IMG/VR virus record: IMGVR_UViG_3300036944_001324
Location: 62,001 to 126,000 of that record
Reading direction: 5' to 3' (one strand)
Origin: a virus
Length of the DNA stretch: 64,000 bases
The notes under the pieces are model-generated. The model saw only the letters and a list, made by a program, of their open reading frames with translations. It did no database searches and was not told the origin of the DNA. Positions within the stretch are counted from its first letter, which is position 1. Every line of letters starts with the position of its first letter. Of the stretch, positions 39,739 to 51,700 are shown one piece after another. The position numbers and the translations under genes were made by a program.

Positions 39739-40989
39739 ATGACTTACGAACGCAACAACAACGCACCCCGCACCCGCAACAAGAACGATCAGCAACGTCG
39801 CCCGGCTCAACAACAGCGCCTCACCTCTGGCTCGGCCGCTCCTGCCCCAGCTGCCCGTCGTGAAAGCCTGCTCAATCCCGCAATGGCTGAAGGCCTGTCG
39901 CAACTGATGCGTCAATCGTTCGCGGAAGCTCCTCCCGAACAGCTGGCTCCCCACGCTGCTACCCGGCTGCCTCCCATCCCATCGAGCGACAAGGACGGTG
40001 TCACGTACATCAACTTCTCCGCTTCGGCCCGTACAGAGCTCGGCCAGATCCTGTCGTTCGACAACATGTTGGCTTTCGACCACACGTTGATCGATGTGCG
40101 TGTTCCAACGATCCAGCATTTTTGGGCCTTCATCCAAAGCGGTGGTGTCAATCCCAAGATCTTCAGTTTCAGCAACGACAAGCTGCGCGCCCACATCCGC
40201 CAACAAGGTCGCCCCGTCTACCAGCGCAACCAATACGCGCTGTTGGCACATGCCTACTGGCTCAAGTTCATGCAGTACCCTGCACTGATCGATGTGATGG
40301 TCAACTACACCGGTGAGTTCGACTACTTCCTGGATCGCGCATCGATCCGCAAACGCCCTGTCGCGGCCCCGTACCTCGTGGACATCATGAAGCAGATCCG
40401 TTCGGCCCTGCGCCGTGGTCATGATCTGGACCTCGTGCGTTTCATGGACCGCGATGTCCAGATGGAACTGCGAACCTTGACCAACGGTCAGCGTGACGCC
40501 CGCGTGGCTGAAATCTTGGACAAGGCTTTCAAGGAAGCCCGCACTCGCCAGGCGCAGATCCGCAACAACCGCGAAAACCAGGAAACCGTTGCCAAGGCAG
40601 CCAAGCACGTCGGTGAACTGGCCATCAACATGGCTGAAGAAGAAGAAGGCATGCGGTCCGAGCACGAGGTGTCGCAGACCCCTGTGTTCGCGATCGGTCA
40701 GACTGGCTTCCAACCCCGTGTCGAGCCGGCTGAACCGGAAGTGAAACCGGAGCTCAACGTAGCCTTCTTGGGTCAGGTGGCTGTCTCTGAAGACGGCATC
40801 GTCAACGCAGCGCCCAAAGCACCGCAAAGCCCTGAAGAACCTGCGGCTCCTGAAGCCCCACAAAGCCCTGCAGAACCTGAAGCGCCGGTTGCCCCTTCGG
40901 CACCCGTTGCTGAAGCTGCGGACGACTCTGATGGTGAAACCGTTGTGCTCGACGGCTTCAACAACGCAGCCACTGCAGTAGCAAGCTAA
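39739..40989 (+). CDS. Abundant phage protein with disordered termini, 416 residues
   Basis: AGGAGC lies 9 bases before ATG 39739. Strong C-ending codon bias implies high expression. Residues 1-50 are Asn/Arg/Gln/Ala-rich and basic, probably disordered and nucleic-acid-binding. Residues ~85-300 form a folded, mostly helical core (FWAFIQSGGVNPKIFSFSND). The C-terminal ~85 residues are an Ala/Pro/Glu repeat (APQSPEEPAAPEAPQSPAEP). The layout (basic tip, core, acidic Pro-rich tail) is seen in scaffolding and nucleic-acid-associated phage proteins, but I recognise no family. Confidence 0.65.
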   Translation: MTYERNNNAPRTRNKNDQQRRPAQQQRLTSGSAAPAPAARRESLLNPAMAEGLSQLMRQSFAEAPPEQLAPHAATRLPPIPSSDKDGVTYINFSASARTELGQILSFDNMLAFDHTLIDVRVPTIQHFWAFIQSGGVNPKIFSFSNDKLRAHIRQQGRPVYQRNQYALLAHAYWLKFMQYPALIDVMVNYTGEFDYFLDRASIRKRPVAAPYLVDIMKQIRSALRRGHDLDLVRFMDRDVQMELRTLTNGQRDARVAEILDKAFKEARTRQAQIRNNRENQETVAKAAKHVGELAINMAEEEEGMRSEHEVSQTPVFAIGQTGFQPRVEPAEPEVKPELNVAFLGQVAVSEDGIVNAAPKAPQSPEEPAAPEAPQSPAEPEAPVAPSAPVAEAADDSDGETVVLDGFNNAATAVAS

Positions 40990-41004
40990 CCGCAACTGGG
41001 TGTA

Positions 41005-41083
41005 ATAACCCGTGACCTGACCATCTAGGTGAACTTATAGTTTGCTTTGGATGGTCGGGCGGTTATGCCGTGTATCGGGTTAT
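41005..41083. terminator. Nested hairpin with TATGCCGT
   Basis: Outer arms ATAACCCG (41005-41012) and CGGGTTAT (41076-41083), inner arms GACCATC and GATGGTC. TATGCCGT lies between the right-hand arms at 41064-41071. It lacks a T-run. It sits between the 39739 and 41121 genes. Confidence 0.65.
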
Positions 41084-41120
41084 CGGTTTTTATTCAATCT
41101 TTCCGACCATAGGAACACCC

Positions 41121-41759
41121 ATGTTCATTTTCAATCCCAGTTATACCCAAGCGCAAGACACCGAAACCATGACGCGTCTGACGCGTCTGAAGAAAGCCGC
41201 TGATCGTGTCTATCAGTACTACGAGTGGCTCAGTGAAGACCATCGCAACACCCTCTCCGGAGATGCGAATAAAGCGGAGATCGAAGCCCTCTGTGACGAT
41301 GTCCGGATCGCTTTGTTCCTGAGCACCGGTCAAGACGCATTGGTGCCTTACTTCACTGCGTGTGTTTTGTTTGCTCTGCTGGTTTCCCACGCAGACGCTG
41401 CACCTTCTGGCACACCTTGCCCGATCGATCGCAGTACCTTGGAAGGCATGTACGACGCCAAGGCCGTGAGCGTTCTGCTCAATGATGCCGACTACCAGTT
41501 GATCTCGTACTCGACAGGTAGCTTCCTGTTGGCTGACACGGCCGATCCTGGCAACCTGAGCACCATGGCTCTGGCGCGCAAGGGCTCCTTGGTAATGGCA
41601 GACCAAGAGCTGACCGAAACCATCAGCTTGCAAACCTTGCTGATGGCAGAGCCAGATGGCGACGATTTGGACGAAGAACAACAAGGTCATGTTTTCCTTC
41701 GGGAACTCCACCGCCTTGAGTCAGAATCCAAAGCAATGGTAAATCAATCATCTGACTGA
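41121..41759 (+). CDS. Unknown phage protein, 212 residues
   Basis: ATG 41121 is chosen because AGGAAC precedes it; the longer frame from 41070 starts inside the hairpin region. Helical, acidic protein with a hydrophobic helix at ~80-100 (FTACVLFALLVSHADA) that may be buried rather than membranous. The C-terminus is acidic (EPDGDDLDEEQQ). No motif recognised. Confidence 0.6.
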   Translation: MFIFNPSYTQAQDTETMTRLTRLKKAADRVYQYYEWLSEDHRNTLSGDANKAEIEALCDDVRIALFLSTGQDALVPYFTACVLFALLVSHADAAPSGTPCPIDRSTLEGMYDAKAVSVLLNDADYQLISYSTGSFLLADTADPGNLSTMALARKGSLVMADQELTETISLQTLLMAEPDGDDLDEEQQGHVFLRELHRLESESKAMVNQSSD

Positions 41760-41772
41760 CGACCCTGACACA

Positions 41773-41818
41773 CCGTACTCCTTAACGGGAGTACGGATGT
41801 TACCTCGTATTTTTTTTT
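41773..41818. terminator. Intrinsic terminator without GCATA arms
   Basis: CCGTACTCC-ttaac-GGGAGTACGG (41773-41796), then after 14 bases a run of nine T (41810-41818). Different in type from the TATGCCGT family. Confidence 0.7.
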
Positions 41819-41860
41819 GCCTCTCAGAGCAGTACATGCTGAGATTTCCAAAGTCAGAAT

Positions 41861-43351
41861 ATGAAACTCGCACTTGCTAAACCAACATTCAATACAGACC
41901 CAGATGAAGATCTAGCACCGGTAGACGTTTATAAACAAACGTCTACGGAAGTGGTTAACAGCTATCAAGAGACCAGTGAACAAAGCCAAGGCTTGTTCGA
42001 TAGCTTGGCCAACATCAATCCCCAGGAACTGCTGTCGCAAGCCACACAAGCCCTTGGAACAGCTTCTAAGGTGGCTGCGGCACTCGCGCGTGGTCAGAAC
42101 ATGCGTGATCCCTTCAGTGGGCTTGCAGGCGGCGCTGGAGCTATCGGAGCTGGCGGCATCGCACAGTCTCTGAAAACCCTCAGCGCTGGACTTGGTTTGA
42201 TCCGTGGTGTATCTAACGCCACCAACATTTCCCAGATCCTTGGAGCCGGTGCTCGCTTCGCTGGACGAGACGGTGCCGCTATCAGTAAGCTTGCTTACTC
42301 GGTAGGTACCGTTGAACGCAACCTCTCATCTTTCAAGAGTCTGCAAGGACGAAGTGGTTTGTCAGTCCTTAGCCGTCAGCTTGCGTTGGGTGCAGGCATG
42401 GGCTCCGCAGTCGGATCTATTTTGGGTGACATGTCGCCAGCCATGACCCAAAGCTACAATGCAGCTGCTAACGCTGCTTTGAGCATTACCGGCGTGGTGC
42501 AAAAGGGCACCGTTGTCTCTGGGCGAACACGTGACCCATACAACGCTACTGTTATCAACAACGCTATCTCCGAATTCCGAGGGGATGGTTACAACACACG
42601 CGTTACGGACTCCGCTGGTTTGGCTGGCTCGATCGCTGGCCTCACGTACGCCAGTCGTATCACCGGTATCCCTGGCGTTTTCAAAACACTGACGGATGAC
42701 ATCGATGATGCGCAAGTGTGCAAAGCAGCTGCTGTGCCTTTGGCGCGAGAAGCAGCAACCGTTGGAGATGTACACCTCTTCATGGATCTGGCTAACTCCA
42801 AGGTGGGTAACCAACTGCAAAGCGCCGTCCCAGAGCTTGCCAGTGGGATGATCTCGACAGTGCGTCCTCCCGAAGATCTTGCTCAGCAAGAATACGGTCG
42901 TCTCTACGATGACTTCAGTAGTGCACTCAACACAGTCTCCCCCAACTGGAAAACGTACAAAACACAAACGGGCTCCAGTTACGTGAACGCAGCCTACGTA
43001 GCACAAAACCCTTTCATGCAAGACATGATCGCGGCCAAGATGAACAACATGATGGGACCACCCGGTTCCAACGAACAAAGCATCTATCCACAAAACAGCG
43101 TCTACAGCTCAACACCGGGTCTGATCGATCCAAACACCGCGGTTGTGAACACCACAACCGTCGAGCAGTTTGTAGCAACGGTTGACGGTCAAGAGACGGT
43201 CATGACAGCGCAAACGACCCAAGTTGCTGACGAAGCATTCATGATGCTTGCCTCAGTGTTTCCTGGTGAAAGCGTGGATGCCGGTCTTAAGGAACATTTC
43301 CCTTATTTCCATACGAGCCTCGGTCGCCCAGTCATGGGTATCCCTATCTAG
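41861..43351 (+). CDS. Probable virion protein, Ala/Gly/Ser-rich, 496 residues
   Basis: ATG 41861, weak ribosome site. A polar N-terminus (~1-45) is followed by long Ala/Gly/Ser-rich helical stretches with a few hydrophobic segments (GLAGGAGAIGAGGIAQSLKT), then a mixed region and a C-terminal beta part ending GRPVMGIPI. The composition resembles tail-interior or membrane-interacting virion proteins delivered at infection. It is convergent with the 43405 gene and may belong to the same tail-associated group. No family recognised. Confidence 0.6.
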   Translation: MKLALAKPTFNTDPDEDLAPVDVYKQTSTEVVNSYQETSEQSQGLFDSLANINPQELLSQATQALGTASKVAAALARGQNMRDPFSGLAGGAGAIGAGGIAQSLKTLSAGLGLIRGVSNATNISQILGAGARFAGRDGAAISKLAYSVGTVERNLSSFKSLQGRSGLSVLSRQLALGAGMGSAVGSILGDMSPAMTQSYNAAANAALSITGVVQKGTVVSGRTRDPYNATVINNAISEFRGDGYNTRVTDSAGLAGSIAGLTYASRITGIPGVFKTLTDDIDDAQVCKAAAVPLAREAATVGDVHLFMDLANSKVGNQLQSAVPELASGMISTVRPPEDLAQQEYGRLYDDFSSALNTVSPNWKTYKTQTGSSYVNAAYVAQNPFMQDMIAAKMNNMMGPPGSNEQSIYPQNSVYSSTPGLIDPNTAVVNTTTVEQFVATVDGQETVMTAQTTQVADEAFMMLASVFPGESVDAGLKEHFPYFHTSLGRPVMGIPI

Positions 43352-43354
43352 GAA

Positions 43355-43398
43355 GACAGCATAAGCAGGGAGCTTTCGCTCCCTGCTGCTATGCCGTT
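43355..43398. terminator. Bidirectional terminator between convergent genes (CAGCATA/TATGCCGT)
   Basis: ACAGCATAAGCAGGGAGC-tttc-GCTCCCTGCTGCTATGCCGT, a near-perfect ~17-bp stem. Confidence 0.9.
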
Positions 43399-43404
43399 TA
43401 GACG

Positions 43405-45582
43405 TTAGTTACCACGTCCCGTGTCCTCGTACCACAGGTCAAGCAGGTTGACGATAGGAAGATCCCGAATAACGCCAGCCCAGTGTTCCTGGGAAGTGAG
43501 CATTCGAATGTCGCCACGCAACCAGTTCTTCACTCGCAGCTTGAGCTTTTGACCACGGTAGATCTGCTCGCCAAGCGTAGCAGAACCCAAAGTAGCCATG
43601 TAGTCTGAGTAAGTACTGTCATGAACGTTGATCGTCTCAAATGGATCAATAGAACCAATCTGGATAGGAACGTACATCACGGAAGACAGATCTTTCACAG
43701 AGAACTGCACGTCCACTGCCAGCATGTCTTTGTTCTTGGTAAACCCGAGATTAGAGACACCGCGAGTGATCTGCAGCGACTCAATGATACCGCACCGCGT
43801 AACAGCGCGACCTTGGTCGTACAGTTCGCACAGGAAAGGTTGCGTGTATGCTTGACGACCTGCGGCGTGCGGAAGCGCACCCGCCAAGATCATCGCCAGT
43901 GGGATGTAGATGTTGGTCAGCTGGGACACTGGATGACCGTAAGGGGCCACCAGACGCATGCTGTAGGTCTTGCTGGGCAGCGTTGCTACCGAGTTCTCCC
44001 AATGGTCAGGGATGTCTACATACGCACTACCCATCACGGACAAGAGTCCATCGATCTTGAGTGTGTGAAGAGCACCAGCGAGGAACTCTTTACCAGCGTC
44101 GACGATCATGCCTGCACCAGCACCGATATCACCACCTGCGAAGGTGTAGTAAGCGGCGCGCCCTTGTGCAGAAGTGCTGTTGAATTTCTGAGCCAGGTCA
44201 GACGGCTTGGTAGCGTTACTGAAAGACTCGCTCACGGAGCCAGTGTGGTCCACACGGAACGTAGCGAATGCAGAACCATCAGAAAACTCGGCATCCAAAA
44301 ATTCTTTAAATCCAGATATCTTGGACAAAAGCCGCTCACTCAGCGTCGGGTTGTAAGTCTTCTTGGCTTCTTTCTCAAGTTGCTCCTGAGATACGGCACC
44401 AGACTCACTGGCCAAGCGTTCTTCGAGCGTTCCCCCCATGATGGTTTCCATTTTGGGCTTTTCACTCTTTTCTTGGCTACCGCCTGTGAAGGAGTTCTTC
44501 CACTTGTTGATCAGCTCTTCAAGTGTGAGACCATTGTCATTGGTTTGTACGTTGTTGAATGCGCTTTGCATCGCGGATTGCAATTCTTCGTACGACGCAG
44601 CATTCTCGATAGCTTGTTTCTGTGCGTTCAAAAGACGCATGTTGATGCGTTCAACCCGGGTTACCAGATTCTTCACGTTGATGTAACCGGAATCGTCAAA
44701 AACACCCGGCAACAATTGCTTGATAGAGTCATGCATTTCTTTGTCGAACTGCTGCTCTTCACCGATGCGTTTGTCACCAGACTGGGTCGGGAACATGCCC
44801 TTATGGGTTGCCAGTTGGTTGACAATGGTCGTCACAGCCGACCAGTACACGGGCATGTTGGGTCGAGAGTAGTAGAACTTGGTGGGATTGGTTGTCAAGA
44901 TACCCTTGAGACCGCTTGCAATGTACGCTGCGGCCATGAGACCGAAGAACAACACACCACCCAAAGCTACAAAGCCAACTACAGCACCACCGACTTGACC
45001 CGCGGTGAAAGCCAGACCAGTCACACGACCAGAGTTCGCCAGATAGGCTGCACCCACGTCATAAAAACCAGTAAAGAAACTGATAAGCGAGTTGAACTCA
45101 GGCTTACCAAAACGCATGTGAATCACTTGGTAGCTATCGTCGATAGCTTCCGAGTAGTATGCGCCCATGCCTTGGTTGGTCATTCGGCTTGCAACCGTGA
45201 ATGCATTGCGATCAGGCACGAGACCGGGCTTAGGTGGATCGGCAAACGGCGTGAAGCCGGGTCGGGGATTACAAACGTAATTACCCCCGAGAGAAGTATC
45301 TTCAAACTTCCGATCCGCTGTGGAGTAAAAGCGATTTCGCTCGAACTCTTCTTCCAAGTAGAAGCCCTTGGCATACAGGGTCTCACTCACCCAGTGGTAA
45401 TCTTGGATTTGATCGACTTCGGAGTGAAGGAAGCGAGATCGCTTCTTCAGTAGTTCGTAAGCGCGCTTGGCGACTTCTTCAGAAGACACCCCTGGCAAGG
45501 CCTTGACTGCCTCACCACCTTCGGTGACGAACTTATCAGCCAGCTTGGCTTTGGTAGCCAGTTCTTCAAGAGAAAGAGTCAT
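43405..45582 (-). CDS. Probable tail/baseplate virion protein with membrane-like segment, 725 residues
   Basis: ATG 45582 with a poor ribosome site. Residues ~195-245 contain hydrophobic helices (VGGAVVGFVALGGVLFFGLM onward) able to span a membrane. Charged helical stretches follow at ~270-480. The C-terminal ~180 residues (SMRLVAPYGHPVSQLTNIYI, RCGIIESLQITRGVSNLGFT) are beta-rich, like tail-hub or tail-tip proteins. It lies just downstream of the giant hydrolase on the same strand with a terminator between. It could be a pilot/tail-tip protein inserted in the host membrane during ejection; this is inference. Confidence 0.6.
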   Translation of the reverse strand: MTLSLEELATKAKLADKFVTEGGEAVKALPGVSSEEVAKRAYELLKKRSRFLHSEVDQIQDYHWVSETLYAKGFYLEEEFERNRFYSTADRKFEDTSLGGNYVCNPRPGFTPFADPPKPGLVPDRNAFTVASRMTNQGMGAYYSEAIDDSYQVIHMRFGKPEFNSLISFFTGFYDVGAAYLANSGRVTGLAFTAGQVGGAVVGFVALGGVLFFGLMAAAYIASGLKGILTTNPTKFYYSRPNMPVYWSAVTTIVNQLATHKGMFPTQSGDKRIGEEQQFDKEMHDSIKQLLPGVFDDSGYINVKNLVTRVERINMRLLNAQKQAIENAASYEELQSAMQSAFNNVQTNDNGLTLEELINKWKNSFTGGSQEKSEKPKMETIMGGTLEERLASESGAVSQEQLEKEAKKTYNPTLSERLLSKISGFKEFLDAEFSDGSAFATFRVDHTGSVSESFSNATKPSDLAQKFNSTSAQGRAAYYTFAGGDIGAGAGMIVDAGKEFLAGALHTLKIDGLLSVMGSAYVDIPDHWENSVATLPSKTYSMRLVAPYGHPVSQLTNIYIPLAMILAGALPHAAGRQAYTQPFLCELYDQGRAVTRCGIIESLQITRGVSNLGFTKNKDMLAVDVQFSVKDLSSVMYVPIQIGSIDPFETINVHDSTYSDYMATLGSATLGEQIYRGQKLKLRVKNWLRGDIRMLTSQEHWAGVIRDLPIVNLLDLWYEDTGRGN

Positions 45583-45677
45583 GGAAAAATACCATTGTTA
45601 AATAGGGAGATCATAGGATGGAGAACTCTATTTTTAAAGCGTTAATTGTTAAATAGGCATGCTACCCCTAACCCAAC

Positions 45678-45733
45678 AACATAAAAGCCCTCCTAGAGGC
45701 CTCTAAAGGCTTTCTAGGAGGGTCTATGCCTGT
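45678..45733. terminator. Hairpin terminator with AACATA/TATGCC arms
   Basis: AACATAAAAGCCCTCCTAGA pairs with TCTAGGAGGGTCTATGCC around GGCCTCTAAAGGC. It follows the end of the giant minus-strand gene, whose transcript reads the TATGCC arm first as GGCATA. Confidence 0.85.
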
Positions 45734-45736
45734 GGC

Positions 45737-48700
45737 TTACGCCACGCGCCGCGTATCTACGATGGGTTCACTCACTTTACGAGGCCTGCGATCAGGCTGT
45801 GGTGATCCTGTTGAAGATGGAGCGGGTGGTGTTGCAGCTCCTGCGGTAGAAGCTGCTTCAGTTTGTTCACCTTGTTTGGCTATCATGAGATCCAAAATAC
45901 GCTGTTGGATATCACGCGACTCAATCAGGATTTTGTTAGTGTTACCGATACCATCAATGAGGTTCTTCTCATGGGTGCTGCGTGCACCCACTTCTGTATC
46001 CCGCGCATCTCGCTGCATGGCTGGTTGAACAGCCATCGGCATGAACGAAGGAGAACCAGAAGAAACTTGTCGCGGCTTAGGAGTCGTCTCTTCTTGCGAA
46101 GGACGGTACAGAGCGTTTTGCATGGTGGGTGCACCAGACTCAGAAGCAACACTCGTCGACGGGGAAGGTGTTGAAACACTTCCTGCCGAGTCATTGGCTG
46201 CTGGTGTAGTCGCCTTTGCCACCTGGGTAACGTTTCCTACATCGGGGGAGCCGATGCCGAACGCAGAAGCTGCTTTGGTCAGCTTGTTTTGCAGCAAAGT
46301 CATGATCTCTTGCTTCGTGCGTGGACGGCCACCATCGAAGAAGATCGACTTGTTAGCAGCCGCGGCTTCAGGCATTGCGTGAGCTGGCGTGACATTGTCA
46401 GCAAGACCCATGAAACGTCGACCACCGCCTGGGCCTAAGAAATGCAAGAGATAAGCACTCAGTGCATTCGCAGGCATGCCTGCCTTTTGTGCAGTCTGCA
46501 GATTTTGTTTCAAGTACAACGCACCCATGATGGCGTTGGCCTTAGGGTCGTTTGGAGAAGCATCGGCGGGAATGCCGTAGCTTGCACCATGCTTCTTGAC
46601 CATGTCGTTCCAAGTTCCCTTGGTAAACTGGTACAAACCCTTGGCGCTCGATGTTCCAGCAGCAGCGCCAGACTTGAAGCTGCTTTCAACAGCAACTGTT
46701 GTCTGGGCCAAGTTGGGATCAACACCCACTTGGGCAGCAGCATCCGCTACCAGCTTCTTCATGTCGGCAACTGAACTACCACCACCCTTGAGGTCTTGGT
46801 AGCCACCGCCCTTGCCTTCGTAGTTGTTCAGTGCGGTTTGAGCTTGGCCAGCTGGCGAACCTTTGAGCTTTGGAGAGCCTTCAAAGTCAGGCAGACTTCC
46901 ACCACCGGAGCCACCAATGCTTCCAGCAGAACCGGAAGCAGTAACTTCCGCACCGATCTGAGCAGCACCACCTGCGTAACCACCCTTGCCTGTCATGCTT
47001 GGCGTAGCGGCGGAGCGACTAGCATCTCCTTCGCGATCGCTCTTGATGGTCTCACCACCTGCATTGAACAAAGCCAAAGCGTGATCCGTGTTACGGCGAC
47101 CATGGGCGTACAGACCCTTAGCCCGACCAACACCACCACCGCCTTTACCGGGGGAGTGAGAAACAGCCATGGTTGCAGCCATGCCGTCTTTCTTGTACTT
47201 GTTGACGTTGTCTTGAATACCAGCTGGCTCGATGTGCCAAGGCTCACCACCGACGGGTCGGGTGAAACCATACTTGCGCATGAGACCAAGCTTATCAAGT
47301 GCGTTAGCGTCGATAGAGTTAATGTCAAAAGCCAGTCCGTACTCATGCAGGCTTGTACCTGGTCGAGCAGCGTTTTCTGGATTGTTCATGTACTCACGCT
47401 GTTGATCAGCGAATGAACGCATGCCGGCGTTCAGTTGTATCTTCTTACCTGTGATGGTTCCGTACTCTTCCACCATGCCTCGGAACAGCTTTACAGCCTC
47501 CGGGTTAGCTCCGTCGAGGGTTGCACCGCTATGATACTTGAGGAATGCCTCAGCACCGGAGCCGTTCATCAGGTCACCGCCAGCTACCTTGAGGGAGCCA
47601 GTCGATGGGGGTGCAGAAGTCTTTTCTGTTTTGGCAGGGCCGCCAGAACTACCAGCGTTTGCTTTAGCGTCCGATTCCATGTCTGGAAGAACGTTAGCTT
47701 GGTACGCTGGTTTGGCGCCAGCCATCTGGGGTGTGTCCGGACGATACACTGCACGCAGCATCTGCGGAGTTTGTGTAGGTGTCGTGCTAGCAGGTGAGGA
47801 TTTTACCTTCTCCTCTTGGATGGTCTGCTTTTCTGCACGTTCTTTCAAGAGTTCCACGAACGGCTTGATAGAGACCGTGGTTTCGCTCAGTGTGTAGCCT
47901 GGCCAAGGAGAAGCCGAGACTTTCATCACTTGGCTAGCGATGGCCATCATGGCGTTAGCCACTGCCTCGCTTTGGGTCGGTGTCAATGCAGCGTTAGCGG
48001 CTGCAAGATCTTTGGTTTGTGTGTGGAAACACGCCTGCGCGTAGAACGTCGTAAAGACAGGCAAGAAACGAGACTGGAACCAGGTTACCCAGTTATCCAC
48101 AGCCCGAGTGTTATCCTTATCGACACCAAACAAACCGTTGACAATCGTCAGTACTTTGCTAGGGTCACCCGTGAACGTAGCGACGCCCTCAGAGGACAGA
48201 TCGATTTGTTTTTGAACATGGGCTTCGAGACTGTTCAAAGAAGCCACCTTGTTAGGCTGTACGTCCATGATCCCGTACAGACGGAAACGAATCGATGCCA
48301 ATGCGTCGACGCTCTTGCTTGGCAAGGGTTCGATGTTGCTGGTGCTGTAAGTGATACCTTGACCGCCAAGAACAGAAACGTCTTTGGATGCGTCGTTCTT
48401 GTAAGCGTTCAGCTGGTTGTGCTGACTCTTCATGTCGACGTAGTCTTTCATGCCTGCCTTACCAGCGGCAGCTCCACCCTTGGATTGATCCTGGGCAGAT
48501 TTCAAGACGGCATCTACTTCTTTGCGTTTCATGTCGCCCTTGCTGGTTTCCAGCGCGAGCTTTTCCGTCTTGGAAGCCTTGGAAGCTTTTTCTTCCAGCA
48601 TCTTGCCAAGTACTTCTTTCATGTCGCGAATAGCTGCACCGTTAACGCTCAGGTCGTTACCAGAGCCGAACGGATTAGACAACTCGTCATGACCCTCGGA

Positions 48701-51700
48701 CACCGCAGTAACTGCTTTGAAGAAAGCCAGCTCATTGGAAGGTTTGAGGTTGTCAATGTCTGCCATCTTCTTGAGATCGGCGGTCTTTGCAGCCGCAGCA
48801 TGTTTCAAGAAGTTGGGTTTGAAGCGACGCTCGAGCCAACGCGAGAACGTTGCGAGCTGCTGTTCGTTATCAACGTCAATGCGAAAACGTGTTACGATTT
48901 CTTGGGCATCGATTTTGGATTCGTCGATAGAAGCTTTACCTTCATCGAGCTTGACGAATGGGAAGAGGTATTCTTCCAGCCACTGCAGAGTAGCAATAGG
49001 TCCGGTATCACCCATACCTACGCCGTACTCGGCCATCCGCAATGCACGCAGGTTGCCACTGCCCTTGGCTTTGACAGGTTCAGTGTTGTCACCCTTGACC
49101 AGATCGTAGAGTTCTTTCAAACCCCACACAGCACCAGCCACAGTCAATGCAGTCGCGACGATAGGTGCACCCAAAAGCGCAGCCACACCTGCCAGAGCAG
49201 GAATAGCAAGGCGTTTCAGAGCGAAGCCACCTACGGCCATCGCACCTCGGCCGAGACCAGCGGCGCCACCCATGCGTGCGCCGACTCCAGCAGCAGTGCG
49301 GACACCAGCCTTACCCCACGTACCGATTTTGGAAGCAGCACGGCTGAAGATACCTGGCTTACCACCAGGCTTACCACCCTTACCGCCTTTACCCCCTCCG
49401 CCTCCGAACATGTCAGCAATACCGCTGGCCAAACCAGCGAGCATCCCACCTTTACTGGTGAGGCTATTGATGATCATGTCGATGGTGTTCTCAGTACCCA
49501 TGGAGCCGGGCTTTTGAACATCGCTCAGGTCTTTGGTGGGTTCATTGATGTTGCGTTGTTTGTTCTTGAGATCCTGCCAAGAGTTATCACGCAGGCCATC
49601 GCCGTCTGTGTCACCCTTAGCACCGGCAGCGCCAGCCACAGCTGCTTTACCGGAATAACGTGCTTTAGCGTTATTGAACTTCTCTTTCGCGCCACCCATG
49701 AAGCGCTTGAACAGAGATTTGTTTTGTTTCTTGAGTTCGTCAATTTCTCGAGTGGTTTTCTCTTGACCGTCTTTAACGGCTTCTTTGACGTCAGCGGTGT
49801 CACCAGTTGCACCCGTACCACCCAGAGCGCCTAAGCCTTTGCGCTTAGAACGCCAGCGACTGAATGCGCTACCGATTGCAGAAGCTCCTGCGCCTACTGC
49901 CTTACCAGCAGCTGACAACAAGTTGGTTCCACCGTCGTAGTCGCGGTTCGTTGCAGGAGGTTCACCGGGTGCGGCAGGGCCATTGTTGTTTGTGTTGGGA
50001 GCGTCAGCTGCTTTAGCGATGGTCGCCAAAGGGCCACCAGAGGAGCTTTGTGGCAAACGAGAATCCAGGATGTCTCGAATTTGTTCCAGTACGGAATGGC
50101 TTTGTTCAGAGATCTGAATCTGAGAAGTAGCTTCTCCACCAGGACCACCGTTGTTACGGAAACCGCTCAACCCCTTAGTGACGAACGTTTTGGCTGCAGA
50201 ACCAATGCCACTGAGAACCTTCTTAGATTTCTTGGCAATCCAGGCAGTGGTGCGAACGGCAGAGACAGCGCGTTTGCGCATACCTTCGGCAATCTGCTGG
50301 GTAATAGTCTTGAATGGGTTGCCGTCTTCATCGACCAGACCTTTGACCAGATCTTCGATGCTGATCTTTGTTTCGTTGGTAGCGTCTACAACTTCGCCTT
50401 TGATCTTCGTTGGTCGATCAATCACTGAACCGTCGGACTTGTTGAGATAGCCACCGAGACGCATCACGTGAGCGTACAGTCGTGGTGTTGCCTCACCCTT
50501 GACGTAAACGTCGCGAGGAGGAATCAATACTTCTTTGAGGATGGCTTTGCCGAAGTTACCAACCATGCCGAGTTTGCGTTTGGCAAACAAAGCGGTTTGT
50601 CCGGTAACGTTCAGCAAACGACCAAGGCCTTTACCTGCGGCAGTCATGGCGCGCTGGACACGGTCAGCGAATACCCGTGCAAAGATCTTGGCGTTGCTCT
50701 TAACGTAAGCTTTCTTGAGCTCAGAAGGAGAAAGAATGTACTTGCCGTTTTCATCGAAGACACCTTCTACAGCGTCGGCGACGGCCATCAAGGTACTAAG
50801 GACCTTGCCTTTAGCGTCAAAGTAGGCGCCGGCTTGTAGGCCTTCCGACGTGATGCGGGGAGCCTTCTCATTACCAACAAAGAGTTCACCGATAACGGGG
50901 ATTCCGTCTTTGAGGTCCTGGAACATGCGAGCGCCAAAGAGGCGGCTCTTGGAAGCTTTGTCAGCGGCTTCTTCAACCACCTTCGAACCCACGCGCTTAC
51001 CCAGGCGGGCAACAGCTTTACCGCGGTTCCAACCACCACGCAGTTTGTCCTTGAACTTGCCAAGGTTCTCACCCATCGTGCTGTTCCAAAAGCCCTTGAC
51101 TTTGTCTTTGGCTTGGTCGGCGTAACCTGCGGCTTGTTCTGCAAACGCGTTGGCTTTCTCGGAAGCAGCTTTGCCAAAACCACCCATGCTAAAGCCACCA
51201 CCTGACTTGCCACCGCCGGAGCCACCGAAACCACCGCCACGCTCCATGCTTTCAGCGATCATGGACAGAACGCCGTACTGACGCTCTGCGATGTGAACCA
51301 GCTTTTGCAGGTTACCCATGCCTTTGGTGTCACCGAGCTCTTTGTCGATACGGTCTTGCAGGCCTTGGATGCCTGCCATCGCGATACCGTTCATGCTCGT
51401 GAGGTCGATCTTCTTGCCACCAGGGGCAGCTTCTTCACCGAACTCTTTGTTAACGTCCTGGGCCATCGGGCCGACCTTGGGTGACTGATCATCACTCTCG
51501 GTCTTTTTGTACTTCCAACGACTGATCGTGATCTTCTTGAGTTTCTCAAGAATAGATGCAGGATTCATTGGCTTGATACCGTCCTTGGCAAAGAAGTCGC
51601 TCTTGACGACCTTACCACCACCCAAGGCAGTTTCAATGATCTTGTCCAGGTCGATGTCAGACTGGTCCGCATCGAGTTCGTTGGCTTTGGTGAAGCCCAT

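Noticed and set aside
39373-40995. 540-codon minus frame opposite the 39739 gene
   Set aside because: No start or terminator context and shadow composition.
47816-49834. 672-codon plus frame inside the giant hydrolase
   Set aside because: Antisense shadow; the minus frame is continuous over 2614 codons with recognised domains.
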